Source: Paramecium tetraurelia (lineage: Eukaryota > Ciliophora > Oligohymenophorea > Peniculida > Parameciidae). From it: a stretch of 64,000 nucleotides of DNA. The position numbers and the translations under genes are program-made. The stretch is from NCBI RefSeq assembly GCF_000165425.1, contig NW_001799522.1, forward strand, positions 369,255 to 433,254, read 5' to 3'. The notes beneath the pieces are model-generated. The model saw only the letters and a program-made list of their open reading frames with translations, did not search any database and had not been told where the DNA came from. Shown piece after piece: positions 24,808 through 37,645 of this stretch (positions are counted from its first letter, which is position 1; each line of letters starts with the position of its first letter).

Positions 24808-25545
24808 AGGAGATCTCTCTTGGCTTGTAAAAGTAGGTTTCTGATGGATTTAGATTAACAAATAGCAGTAGTTTCTCTGATGAACAAAAAATGCAAGTTA
24901 AAAATGCTGATTCAATTAGAAAGCCATAATCTATATAATTCTTCTTTTTAATAAATAATTAAACATAAAATATCATATGAAGAGGTAGACTCCAGAAACA
25001 ATCAAAGAGGCAAAATTAAATAGTTCTAATAACTCCTTTTTTTATTTAACAGTTGAGAAAATCGATTTTACCAATCCCAGGCAAACGCTAATTTTTAAGG
25101 CACAATTAGCTCATCGAATAGCTAATAAGTGAAGTACGATAACATTTATCTATTCTAGACTTTTGGCAAATCCCTCCCCAATTTTGATCTGATGATTTTA
25201 TGATAATCCAGATAACATTATATAAAAAATACAATCAAGTCTTTGATCAACATTTTGCTGTTTCTCTAATATTTCTATAAAAAAAGTCTTGCTGAGTTTT
25301 AGAGAAGAAATCACTACCAGATAGCATACACAGAATTTTTCATAGGGTTGAACAAGTAATTTAAATATACTTCAAATGAATAGGTGGAGTTGATGAGTAT
25401 CTTATTAAATGAGAAGAACGTATCAGCTATTGAACACATTATGAATAAATATTAAAGGTTAGGATTGATTTAATGTTGTGACTCAAACAAAAATGTTTAA
25501 AAATTAGTATATAAATTTAAATAAATTTATGATTAATGTTACATA
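24808..25545 (+). pseudogene. Fragmented coding remnant, three frames
   Basis: Coding-like peptides are spread over three plus-strand frames: one ends KPQSIQ, a 52-codon ORF at 24977-25132 contains EKIDFTNPRQTLIFKAQLA, and further pieces include YLFQTFGKSLPNFDL and YTEFFIGLNKQFKYTSNE. Introns of normal size do not join all pieces into one frame. Either a decayed gene or one with several introns I failed to place. Confidence 0.35.
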
Positions 25546-26668
25546 GTTATTTATATAAAGATGTTTTTATATTATCTCATTAGAATCGAAATTAATCAAA
25601 AATTAATCTAACTCCATTTATTCATTAACTAAATAATTTAGAGTTCAAAAACTTTATGAATTTATTGAACAATTAATGACTTTAAAAATTTTAGAAACAA
25701 CAATTTATAGTTTTCATTAAAATTTTTTTGTGATTGATATCATATTAAAATGGATGGCTAATAATTTCACTTGCTCTTGGAATTCAATTCAAAATCGAAG
25801 AAAAAAATTTTAATCTAATAAGTAAATTTTATCGCCTTTTGTTTTCAAATTAAAGATTATCAAATAAATTTATCATAAGTTGCAAAGACTTTCAATTCTA
25901 TACAATTCTTGATTGAAACTCAATTTAATAACGATTTGAATGGTGGATTTAACAAATAAATCAATATTAAAAAAGATTTCAAAATTTGAGAAGCCGACTC
26001 AAGATAACTCTATTAATCGAAATTTTGGATCAAAAGATAACAATATAATATGATTAAGAAAGTTAATCAGAATATCTTAAAAAAGATATTAAATACACAG
26101 TCTATGAATTTCCCTAAGTACTTTTTATCAATATTCAAAGTGTTTAATATAAATATAATGAATTTAAGAATAAAAATACTCGCTTCATAACCATAACAAA
26201 TTGTTATCAACATTTTACTAAACTCCTGAATCATTTATCTATTATATTTTAGATTGATGTAAAGTTAAATCACATAATATAGATTTTTCAAAATCCAACA
26301 CATAACTATAAAAAATAATACAATTTAATAATAATTATATTAAACTTGATTTTACTGACTTTGTAATCATTTAAAATGTTTCTTTGAACTTTTAAGAGGT
26401 AGCAACTAGAATATAGGTTATAGTATAAGCTACAGTATAAACTCATAGTTTTGGCAAACAAATTTGGTTTTGTTATTAAGATAATTTAATCTTAACTTTA
26501 AATTTCTTTATAGTTTAAATAAAGTAGTATTAGAAACAAATAAAAGTATCAATTAATCTAATATAGTAGGATAGGTAAAATAGAGAAATTAAAGTCATCA
26601 TTGGAATTCTTTGAGATTTTGAAATTTTTTCATATATCAAATTAATTATTTTTACTAAATATTTATAA
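25546..26668. other. AT-rich intergenic stretch
   Basis: About 1.1 kb with very low GC and no supportable open frame. It ends immediately before the MORN-protein start. Confidence 0.5.
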
Positions 26669-27706
26669 ATGGGAGCTTGTAGTGGAATATGTGGATAAAG
26701 CAATACGGATCACACAATAGTTAATGGGAATCATGTGAATCAGTCAGATTTTGAATAATAGATTGATTAGGGTCTAAAAGGATCAGGACATTCAGTTAGA
26801 TAATCTCAACAATCTTCAGATGTGAATGTTCCTTAAGTTCATTATGATAATGATCATTATGAACAACTAAAGCGATCAAACTAGAGGTTTGAAGAAATAA
26901 AAACTTAATTATAACATGATTCTTTTCTTGAAAAATGTGAACCGGTAACACTTGAAACAGGAGCAATTTATACTGGATAGTGGAAGGATGAATAAAGACA
27001 TGGTTGGGGGAGGTAAGTTTGGCCAGATTAATCAGTATATGAAGGAGAATGGGTTAATGATAAGGCATGTGGAAGGGGAAAGCTAATACATGCAGATGGA
27101 GACATTTATGATGGTGAATGGGCTAATGATAAGGCTAATGGTTTTGGAAGGTATTATCACAGCAATGGAGCAACATATCAAGGATAATGGAAAGATGACA
27201 AGTAAGAAGGATTTGGTGAAGAAACTTGGCCAGACGGATCTAAATACAAAGGGTAGTATATAGATGGTAAAAAACATGGCAAAGGAAAACTGGAATTCAT
27301 AGATGGCTCATTTTATGATGGAGAATTCTTGGCAAATGATATTCATGGGAAAGGTACGTGTCAATATTTATTCATTTAGGATTGTATGTTTGGGCAGACA
27401 AGAGACAATATAATGGTGATTGGTAGAGGAATAAAATGCATGGATATGGATTAACGAAATGGCCAGATGGTAGATCATATGATGGAGAGTAATTAGTTAA
27501 ATTTATTTCTTAGATATAAGGAAGATAAAAAACACGGACATGGCACATTTATTTGGAGTGATGGAAGAAAGTACATTGGCTAGTGGGTTGATGGGAAGTA
27601 ATAAGGATAAGGAGTGTTTATTAAATCAGATGGAACAAGCAAAAGAGGAGAATGGGCAGATGGAAAGAGAATCAGATGGACTGATGTTCATAAAGAGAGC
27701 TATTGA
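26669..27706 (+). CDS. MORN-repeat protein with myristoylation-type N-terminus
   Basis: A 328-aa protein, introns at 27354-27379 and 27489-27513. It begins MGACSGICG, likely N-myristoylated and palmitoylated. After a 95-residue polar region, eight or nine MORN repeats follow from about residue 100 ([45 protein letters not shown] and so on, about 23 residues each). MORN sheets bind membranes or scaffold cortical structures, as in basal-body and cortical proteins of ciliates. No kinase domain follows, so it is a pure MORN protein. Confidence 0.92.
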
Positions 27707-28334
27707 TCTGATATTTAATATAATTTATTTTATTATTATACCACTCCTAAACGATATTCATAAATTTTAATATTAGCACATTAAATTCACTTGTTTTATA
27801 AATTAAGCATTTATAATCCAATAAATTTTAGAGATTAAAAATAATAGGACTATTGCCATTTGCTTTATCATATAGCAAATAAAATCAAATTTGCTTAATA
27901 TTAACAAAAACCAATTAATTTATACTCACTTTTAGGTTTCTTTATATTTCTTAAAAATGGTCATTAATTTAGAGTTAATGTTTTAATTATAATATAAGAA
28001 ATAAATTTCTCTTAAATTTTGACTGTTTAGACTTAAAAATATTACTTTATAGTAATAACACTTAAATTATTACCAAATTTTTAATCTACGGCTATGATAT
28101 TTGAAATTATAGGATCATTAATATGAGAAATAAAGATTGAATTTAATGAACATAGTTTTTTATTATTTTCTATGCAATATGCATTATTTAAATTTTAAGA
28201 TTAATAAGTGAGTTGAAAATTAATTACATACCTGAAGAATTTTGAGAAAAACCCCTACTTGATATATATAATCTTTTGAGTAGCAATTAATTTCTTTATA
28301 TAATTTGAGTTTAATTATTAACTCATTAAAATAA
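27707..28334. other. Intergenic, no gene seen
   Basis: About 630 bp, AT-rich, between two plus-strand genes. It holds the 3' flank of the MORN gene and the promoter of CFAP210. Confidence 0.5.
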
Positions 28335-29867
28335 ATGTTATCTAATACATCAAGAGGGCAGCAATAAAATCAATTTTCAAAGACTTAAACTCAAACTCTG
28401 ATTCCCCTTTCTGAATTAAATCACATTAGGGGAAAGCTTAAGGGGGGCAATTTGGCTCAAGAAGAACGATAACTAGATAAAATGAGAATGTATAACTTGT
28501 TTTAATTTGTAGGAAGGCTAATTCTGAGGAAAGGATGAAACGTTGGCCTACCTCAATAGCAGCTTATAAATAAAAAAGAGATTAGCATAGATTTGAGAAA
28601 TTCACTGCAGCGGAGGAAGAGAGAAGGAAAATTGACATTGAAGAGGAGATCTTTTAGAAAGGAGAAAAGAAAATTACGTTGGAAAAAGCCAACAAATAAA
28701 TTTATGAGGAGAATGACAGAGTTAAAGCATTTCATGGAAAAATGCTCTTTTCTGATGTGTTGTTAGAGAGGGACGAATAAATTGTGATGGAGAAATACAA
28801 GAAAGAACTTCTTAACTAATAAGAAGAGATCTATAAATAAATAATAGAAGAACAATTAGAAGAGTACGATTAAAAGGAGACTTTGAAATAGAAACTGTAG
28901 CAATAAAGAAAGAAGGAATAAAAGGATATGTTACACAAGTAAAGATGACATATATTTAGATAACACGAAGAAATGAAAGAGAAATATCTCACCAGATTGA
29001 AAGAAGAGAGGATTGAAGGAGAATTGATTAAATAAAAGGTTAAGGATGCTTTAGAAGATGAATAGAAGATTTAAAGATTAAAGTAGGAAAAGATATTGGA
29101 AAATTAGAGATTAGTATAGCAGGCGAATGATTAACTGAAGGAGTTTAAAGTGTAATAAAAAATTAAGGAGAAAGAAGAGGATGAAAAGATAAGATAACAT
29201 GCAGATAAGAAATAGAGAATAGCTGAGATGAGAAAAGTTAGAGAGGATTTAAAATTCCATGAGAAATAGGAACAGAGATAAAAAATGATTGATCGTCAGA
29301 TATAGTAGTTAGAGATAGTTAAAAAAGCCCAGGAAGAACATTTGAATAAATAAATTATAGAAGCACAAGTAAAAGCTGAAGAGGTTGAGAAAATAAAAAA
29401 GTAGAAGAAGGAACAAATGTGTAGAGCAATTGATTACAGTAGAAAGATTAAGGATGAAGTTAAAGACAGAGAGGCGAAATGTATTTTTAATTATTATATG
29501 TTTAGCTGTTGATTATCACAAAAAGGAATTTCAAACCTATTGGGAAAAAAGAGGGAGGGAACTAGAAGAGATTGAAAGAGCAGAAATTACAGCATAAAGA
29601 GAGAGAAGAGTTCAGAATTCCAGATTCTAATAAGATTAAATTAATGAAAAAATAGTAATTAATATTTGTTAATATATATTTTAGGGTCTAAGGGAAAAAG
29701 AATATCTTGAATAATTAGATTAATAGGAAGAGAAATAAAGAAAGATAGAAAAGGAGGATGAGATTTTCATGATGTGGGCAAGTTAAAAGATTTAAGAGCA
29801 ATCTAGAGAAGGAAAGAATATATTGCCATTAATAAAAGAATTAAAAAATTTAAGCAAAGTCTAATGA
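28335..29867 (+). CDS. CFAP210: Ciliary microtubule inner protein CFAP210 (CCDC173) homologue
   Basis: A 484-aa all-helical protein with introns at 28490-28512, 29481-29505 and 29655-29684. The family pattern is clear: RMKRWPTSIAAYKQKR, then FEKFTAAEEERRKIDIEEE, and the central NDRVKAFHGKMLFSDVLLERD block matching the DRVKxFHxxLLxxEVLxER signature, followed by a long trichohyalin/plectin-homology coiled coil. CFAP210 lies inside axonemal doublet microtubules and stabilises the B-tubule. Consistent with a heavily ciliated organism. Confidence 0.87.
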
Positions 29868-29941
29868 TTATATATATATATTATGTTTCTTAAATATCCA
29901 ATTATATCTTAGGTATTTAATATACACATAAATGCAGAATA

Positions 29942-31037
29942 TCAATTTTTTTTCTTTTTCTTATTATTTTTATTGTTTTATATTGTTTCCTTTTTAATTT
30001 TTTTTGATTTTTTACTATCTGGTTTTTTTTGTATCTCTTCCTCCTCTTCTTATTATTATTACTATATTATTTCTATCTACACATGTTTTTCTACCTTTTC
30101 TGGTTGAATCTATTATTATTATTCCTCCTTATTTAGACAATTCTCACATTTACAGAGTTCCGTGCACTTTTAATTGATGCTATAGCATTCACAGTATTTT
30201 TTCTTGCATTCCGATTTTTTACAATTGCAACCCTTTTTAGTTTCTTTCTGTATGTCTTTCTAAGACTTTTATTCTGTCAAAATTTAAACAACTTTAATAC
30301 CTTGGATGACTTGTGGTTATTGGCCGTTATTAGTTAAGATGGGAGCAAATGCTTCTGGGTTTCTAAGGAGAGCTTCCTCTATAGCTTTAGATCTTTCATT
30401 TGGATTGTCGATTCTATTTTTGCATTCAGTACAATTACAACTTTAGGAACACACCTAAAATATTGATGAATCAAACCCAATTATTTGTAAAGCATTCACA
30501 ATAGAGTTTTAGACATTTACTTTTTTTGCAATTGCATTGAAAAGGAGAGACTTTTTAATATTAAACTAATTGACTAACTTTAGATTAGAGCTCCTTCGAT
30601 AAGGTATTTTAGTATTAGGACATATCATAAGGAGGGTAGTAAAATGGTGGATATGGAGGTCTATACCAAGGAGGAGGATAGGGTTATGGATACTTTTGCA
30701 TATACTAGTTATTTTGAGGATATTTCATTTGTTATGGCATTTACTAATAGTATGGTGGTGGATAATTGTAAAAATGGCGATTATGATCTTCTTCCTATTA
30801 ATCTAAACCATCTCCAGCAGATAATTTTCTAAATGGATATTTTGGCTTATTTTTATCTTGGATTTCTTGTTCAGGTAAGAGATTGAATGCAGAGATGTTT
30901 TAAGGTGGTTAGAGATAAAACTACTAGGGAGTGAATCTTGGTGATATGGTTTGTTATTGTTGAGGCCAATCCTGATCGTAATAGTGAAGTTTTTTATCAG
31001 GTTTTTGTTCATTGGAATTGTGATCATCTAAATTCAT
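29942..31037 (-). CDS. CXC-domain (LIN54/tesmin-like) DNA-binding protein
   Basis: A 357-aa protein with one intron (30455-30476) that falls inside the first CXC motif. Motif one reads CNCKKSKCLKLYCECF ... CSQSCNCTEC; motif two reads CNCKKSECKKKYCECY ... CTELCKCENC. The 65-residue linker resembles the RNPEAFAPI linker of LIN54/tesmin proteins. The N-terminal 170 residues are Pro/Tyr/Gln-rich. The C-terminus is Glu/Lys-rich. CXC pairs bind the CHR-type TTYRAA element and control cell-cycle or meiotic genes. Confidence 0.93.
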
Positions 31038-31060
31038 AATAAATTAATTAAAAATTAATA

Positions 31061-32206
31061 ATGGCAGCAATCAACAAAGAATAGGTCGACATGGATAATC
31101 CAGCATTTGCCTAACAAGATCCACATCTTAAAATAAATGATGAGGAAGAAATGAGTTTACCACCTCAATTTAGAAATCGTTACCCAAGAAGACCACCACT
31201 TTTTGATGGGTTATTGAATAATGTTAGGGCTGTTACAAAAAAAGTAGAACATATCAAAGGATTTAAATTCGAAGTAGCAGGAGGATTATCAAATAATTTT
31301 CATTTAGCTCATTCCTGGATGATTCCTCCTTCAGTATTTTGATCATATCTAAAATCATAGAGCAAAGGCAAGGCCCCTAACCCTAATCCCATGAAATAAC
31401 CCCCTGTTCCAAGCTACACTCTAGCTGCTCAATATTTAGGAGGAGAGCTAAGGACTCCATTTGATCAACCATCCTATATCATGACTGGCAGATGGGACTC
31501 TACCGGCAAATTGGAAGCTGCCATCATAAAGAAATTGAATGAAACATTTAATTTTAGGTATGACTATAGTATTCTATCATGAAAATAGATTCAGCGCCTT
31601 CTATTTAGATTCTAGTCCTAACAACGCCTAGGTCCATTTGGATTGCGACATTTCTGGAGAGGATTATGTTCATTCAATTAAATTGGGTACAGGATTGTAC
31701 AGTTTCAATATGATGTAAACAATTGGTAAGAGACTGGTTCTAGGGTATGAGATGATGACATTGGTATTAAATTAAAATAAATTAGACTGAAAGGAATATG
31801 TCCTTGATGAGTTATGCTTTCAAATTCGGAATCAATCCAAAGTAGAATTTGTATGCCTAATATGTGGGAGCTGCTGATTAATTAATTTTAGCCTACAATC
31901 ACAGAGTATTTATACTAATATAAACTTAGATTTTGGATAAAGCCTATTTTATGTCTGAACTAGAGTATTCCAATTAAACTGGAGAATCTAGAACTATACT
32001 TGTAATAGAATTAATTCTAATATTTTAAGGGTTACAGATAAAAGTTTGCAACATCAGAAGTCATCATCACTATCAATTCAAAAATGAAGTTCAGCTCAAA
32101 TTTAACCTTGTAAGGATTTGCCTATCAATTAAAATTATGTGCTATTGCAGATTACAATAAGGATTCTTATAAGTTCGGTTACGGTATTGCAATGGGTTAA
32201 GTTTGA
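31061..32206 (+). CDS. TOM40: Mitochondrial import pore Tom40
   Basis: A 337-aa beta-barrel protein with five introns (31334-31360, 31558-31588, 31764-31785, 31906-31929, 32002-32029). Recognised by GGLSNNFHLAHSW, YTLAAQYLGGELRTPF, MTGRWDSTGKLEAAI and the C-terminal KFGYGIAMGQ beta-signal region. The N-terminal 55 residues are polar with a PP/RR tract. Alternating hydrophobic strands throughout fit a 19-strand porin. The intron at 31906 is 24 nt, a multiple of three, and contains no TGA. Tom40 sits in the outer mitochondrial membrane. Confidence 0.85.
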
Positions 32207-32490
32207 TAATTAGTATATAAAAAAAGTATATATATAGTGTTAGCTAAACTGTTTATAATGATATAAATAAAATATGTTTTTTGATCTCCTATTAAGTTAA
32301 ATGATATATTTCCCCTTAAATTTAGGTTAGGTATCAATGAATCAACTAGAAAGTATTAAGCGGAATGTCATCAATTCATTTAGTTAAATTAATTTGCATA
32401 TAAGTTATTTATCGATTAGGATATTAAACTGTTTATCTGCATACATAAAGAAATGTTGTTAATGCATTTTTATTATTTAATAAATCAATA

Positions 32491-33971
32491 ATGATAAGAT
32501 TGATATCATCAAATCACAATTTTGTCGTGCTCGTATTATTATCTTTATTAATTTCCTCCTGCAATACTAGCAATCATCTCAGAGGACATATTGAATGTAT
32601 TTTTATAAGATATCTTAGAGCATTAAAATAAGCATTTGTCTTCACGCAGAGCCTCTTAAAACCCTTATGTAGATTTCATAGTTGGATTCTTTTTAATATT
32701 TGGGGCTATTGCTTTGTTATGGTACAATGAGAGGAGGTTGTTATTATATAACTTAACAAACTTAGATAGGCAATCACAGAATATCGATTAGATGAAGCAA
32801 AGAAATAATGCACTTCAGTCAGCTCACTTGAAGTGAATCCTAATACAAATAATTAATTAATTCACACTAATGGTAGAGATTCATTTATATCATTCTAATA
32901 GGCGAAACTACTACCAATGATCTTGTTGTTGATGCTGCTTTTGGTTTGTCTTTGAAGGATTGTGTTAAGCTAGATAGAGTAGTGGAAATGTATTAATGGG
33001 TTCGCAAAACAAAAGAAGAAAATAATACCACAGTTTATTATTATGTTTAAGAATGGAACACAACGTTTCATTCTGATTGTGGGGAAGGACACTTTAATAA
33101 CAAAAATTATTGGATTGTAGAATAAGAGACATAAATTAATATGAATGTTCGTCTTGGTGCTTATTTGATGAGTAAATCCTTGGCAGAACAAACAAACGCA
33201 AAAGAAAGTATTCCTATGAATCTTCATAATGCATAAGTAGTTGCCAATTTTTATGGATATGAAAAGGGATTCACCAATTAGTAAGATTTATCAATATAAT
33301 AGCGAAGCCAATGAACAATATATATATTTCTAATAAAATAAAGGAGCTATCACTATGAATGATTTGAGAGTCTCATTCAACGCTTCAAAAACTGGTCCTA
33401 CAACTGTGATTACTTATTAGTAGAATGATACATTTACACCTTTTGTCTTTCAAGATAAATTTAATTAAACTTTGGCTAGGGATTAAAATTTTGAAAATTT
33501 GGATAATGTGGAATTCAATTGTGCAAATTGTTGTTGCTTTATTTGCAAATATTTTAGATCAATTGAAAAACCTATCACTGAGATTAATTGGATCTATGAA
33601 TCAATTTTGACATTAGATTAGGTTTTTTAAAAAAAAGCAGATGAAAATCAATGTACAACAACACTATAACGATTGGGAGGATACACAATAATGGTAATAT
33701 CTATTATTATGTTTCATAGGGAGTTGGATTTTGGTTTATATTTTCTCCCATCACATTTATTGTTTCAGTATTACCATTTATTGGAAACTTTTTAGCTTAA
33801 ATCACTGGTATTATCTTTTTATTAGTCAGTTTTACAATATCGATACCATTTTCCATTTTAATCATAGCTTTTGCTTGGTTATTTTATCATCCAAAATACG
33901 GATTCGCTTTAATGGGGCTTTCTGCATTAATTGGAGCAGGAATATATTTTTACATTAAATATTAAAGTTGA
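32491..33971 (+). CDS. TMEM43: TMEM43/LUMA-family membrane protein
   Basis: The N-terminal helix IVGFFLIFGAIALLWYNERR matches the TMEM43 start, followed by the large luminal domain with GLSLKDCVKLDRVVEMYQW and the VQEWN motif. The C-terminal half has three hydrophobic segments, including SPITFIVSVLPFIG and SILIIAFAWLFYHPKYG. Introns are at about 32607-32628 and several places in 32800-33720 that I could not all fix, so exon limits are approximate; stop at 33969-33971. The family resides in ER and inner nuclear membrane. The first ATG (32491) gives a doubtful 40-residue leader. Confidence 0.78.
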
Positions 33972-34193
33972 AGTAAATATCATTGTATTTCTATAATAAA
34001 TAGCCATACTAAACATATTATCTATAAAATTGTTATTAAATCTCTATTTTCAATTAACTTACAAAGATTTATTTTTCTTACATTTGATATATTAATTCTG
34101 AAATGTATAACTTTAAATCTGTAAATTTCCTTCAAACAAGAGAATTCATATAGAAATTAACTTTAATTTATATCTTTAGGGTTGCAAGTAAAT

Positions 34194-36619
34194 TCATTTT
34201 ATTAAAGATTAGCTTTAATGTTCTACCCAATAATTAAATTAATAGGCCATTTCCTTAATGAATATCTTGCTTGAGCTACAGTATGAAATCCATTATTATA
34301 AGCCTTATAGGATTTGAAATGGCAGCTTTACTCAATTTTATCAAGTTTAAAATGTATGTTATGTCTATAATAATTTCATCATCCTATACCTAAACTATTT
34401 TCAATATTTGTAATCCTTACAATATATCTGGACAACATTCTCCAAGATATTTCATGAGCAGATTTATCAATTTATTCAACTTTTTTATGATTTTAGATAA
34501 TAATGATTTAAAAGATGTATGTTATTCAAACACAATCTAATCATTTATATTGAATTTATAATTATATTCAAGTAGTGCATTAAAAATACGAATAAAATAA
34601 TAAAATTTAAGTCATAATATAATCATATAAATAATGGTTAATTCACTTATGAAGGCAAATCAAAGTAGTCTTAAATTTTATTAGATTTAGTCAAGTGTTC
34701 GTAAAGCTATTTAAATTCTTCTTAAATATCTAAAAATCGATGAGCCTTTTGAGAAATAATTTAATAATTAATAGGGGAATAAATTGTGAGAGGATTATAA
34801 GGAGGACATTCTTCCAAAGCTACAAAGGGATGTTATTATCTAATTTAGATTCATTATATACCCATAACTGTCGATATAAATGCCCTCTTTTAATGGGTCG
34901 AATTGAGTGCCATACTTCTTTAAAAAGTCAAGAAGAATTTATTTTTTGTCATTTTGAGTGTAATGCTTACACATGTAGATTGCGGCTAGCATTATTGATA
35001 AACAAAATGAACTTATTCCACCTATTTACATTAGATAAATTAAATACCTGTGTGGGCATCATTTAAGTTTTTTGATTTAACTAAATGTTTTAGAATTAAC
35101 ATGATATCTCTGTACCAAACAAATCTACTAACCCAATCTTTAACAATTGTTGTGGAAGCAAATCCTAAATGAGGATTATTATAAACATTGCTCCATTAAT
35201 AAATCCAAGTTATATCCACCTAAATGATCTTTCCTAAGAATTGTGATGATTGAATTATACCTTGATCATTTTGATCCAAGTGAAAATATGACCAGTTCTA
35301 TTGTATATGTTAATCCTCATCATAAAAGCTTGATTTAGGATTCAATTCTAATTTGAGTATTGGCATCTGACTTTGAATTAATCTAAAGATATAAATTTTG
35401 ATGATTACTTCGATTTAATTAAAAATGGTGTCTACTTTAATGTATTATTTAATAACTACAGAAAACTTACTATTTAACTATAGCTCAAGTTCTAAGATCC
35501 CCAAATTCCGACATCTACATCGCTTATTTCTAAATCTAGTCCGGTTTCAAAAGATCCATAAGGATACATATTTAGATGGTAATTGGTATAAATAAGATAA
35601 TTAAGTCTATTCAAACAAATTTATTTTCTAATTCTATTTTGATAACTTTTTTATTGAATATAATTGGATAATTCATCAATATCGTAAGTTTTAGATTTCA
35701 CTAAATTCAATTGTTTTCTTTTAATGGGTGTGGTTTATGTGGAATGAGGATATTATTTATCACCAACTTTTTCTCCATTATTGTTATAGTTCTTCTTTTT
35801 TGTTTTTTCTCTGCTTGATAATTTTTAACCACTTAATTCAATTTATTTATTGTCATATGATTATTAGAGACAATCGTCTGATTCTGATTATGAATTTCCT
35901 GCAGTTGTACTTCTTGCTCCAATCTAAGTTATAGTTACATAAAATACATGACTAAATTAAGCATCAAAGTCAGCGGAATCTTTTTTGTTTTCTTATTCAC
36001 AGTTTTCAATCTGAGTGTTGCTGAGCTACTTTTTTTATCTTTACTAATTTAATTGTTGTTTTATTTTATGAGACCCTTAAGGAGTCAGTTAATTATGTTG
36101 TTTTTCTTTAGATTGTTATTGAGTTTGAGGTTATTATGGATACTATTTCTGAGTTAGAGTTTAATTTTTGGGTATTTTCAATTACGAATCTGTTTTATTC
36201 TTCCTGTTCTTAGCTTTTTTGTGAGACTTTTATTTTTTAGCAGGGATTGGTTATGCTGTTGGTGGTAATTAAAATGAGTCAATGTCGTTTTAGTCACAAT
36301 TTTATAAAACTTTATATTGTTCAGAAATTTATTCTTTCTAATTCTGCTACTAACAATTAAATTGAAGTTCTTCATTAATAACACTCAAAGATAAACACAT
36401 TAGATTTTTAATACAAGTATTAGCATCAAACTCTTCATTCTTTTTTTTCAATACAGCCTTACTCTATTAATTTATACTAAACTTATACATTCCCTTAATT
36501 AGTTCCTTCTGAATCTTTTCTACTTTCAAGCTATGATTTTTCTTTTTAATTGTCTATCTAATTGTTTTTTGAGCGAAATTATTTTGTTCCTTTTATCGTC
36601 TCATTATTCTTACATTCAT
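34194..36619 (-). CDS. Non-canonical poly(A) polymerase / terminal nucleotidyltransferase
   Basis: The catalytic core has MYPYGSFETGLDLEISDVD with the paired Asp of the pol-beta fold, then VWYRDIMLILKHLVKSKNLN and TGGISSFCLSIM of the PAP/25A-associated region. That layout matches Trf4/PAPD5-type enzymes of the TRAMP pathway. The N-terminal 230 residues are Lys/Gln/Asn-rich and basic. Introns are present, one at the THTG|GISS junction (about 34999-35024); others between 35100 and 35560 are likely. The upstream start is open; 36619 or 36400 are candidates. Stop at 34196-34194. Probably nuclear RNA tailing and surveillance. Confidence 0.8.
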
Positions 36620-37034
36620 TGGTTTGGAAAGATGTGCTTTAATTTTGCATTAAAGAAATGATTTATTATTTTTTTTATATTCTCAATAAGATTAATAAGT
36701 ATACATTATGAATTCATTGATCTTTTTGAAGTAGCGTATTAAAAAATTAATTTAAATGAACTAATTTGTAGCTGCAGGGACGCACTATATCATCTCTCAA
36801 TAAAATATCAATCAAATTCATCATGAATTTTATTTACTTCGAAAAATTAATTATAATCGATCATATGAGATATTAATTAATGATTTATATTATCACATTT
36901 AATAGTAAATTAATAAAAGAGTTTAAAAGTTATTTTTACACAGCATCCTCCACTCTTTCTTAGAATATCCTCTAATCCGCAGAGTATGATATAAAATTTT
37001 GCTTCAGTTTTAATAGTATCATTCAAAAAAAGAG

Positions 37035-37548
37035 ATGAAATCAAGGAGAAATGAATCTATATAATTACATCAATACTCTTTGAACAATATTTAAGATCTT
37101 AAATTAGAAGGCAAAGAAAATTTAAGATGTAAAATTTGAAGAAAAATATGAACAGAAAGAAATAGCATAAGTAGTTTTAATGATGAGAAATAATTTAAAA
37201 GAGAATTCATGTAAATAAAATAAAGAATTTATAACTTTGAAATTTGCCTTAAAACTCTTTTATTTGATTATAACTGATGATATTTCTCAAAATATTGCTA
37301 AATTAATCCAATATTTTATTAAAAATAATTATTATCATAAATGTCATATTATATTTTACTCCAATTAGAAGTTTTATTGGAATTTTGTTATCAATTAGTT
37401 TCTAGATTAAAATTTTTCTAAAAGTCCAAAAGTTTGTTATAAATATGTATATGAATGGAATTCAAAAGAGAAGCAAAGAATAATAAATAGTTAATAAGCC
37501 TTCTAATTCCCAATTTTTTGGTTTAATCTCTCATTCAATTTTGATTGA
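37035..37548 (+). CDS. Possible gene or remnant, exon structure unresolved
   Basis: ATG 37035 opens MKSRRNESIQLHQYSL. A second long TGA-free frame ends at TGA 37546-37548 and reads as a hydrophobic, aromatic-rich peptide (LKLFYLIITDDISQNIAKL, NKFYWNFVINQ-like). A 27-nt GT-AG element at about 37125-37151 links exon one to a third frame instead. I cannot decide between them. Could be a decayed gene. Confidence 0.3.
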
Positions 37549-37645
37549 TGTTAGTTTATATAAGAATTTAAATCCATTGATGTCAATTTCGATTATAAAA
37601 TTGTGACAAATGTTATTAATAAAAATAGTAAAATAATAATCAAAA

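Noticed and set aside
28335-29867. Trichohyalin or generic myosin-tail annotation for this coiled coil
   Set aside because: The DRVKAFH...LLERD block is specific to CFAP210, so a generic label would lose information.
34740-35066. 108-aa plus-strand ORF
   Set aside because: It is the antisense shadow of the poly(A) polymerase core, whose minus-strand motifs (GISSFCLSIM, KYGTQFDPLKEG) are far better.
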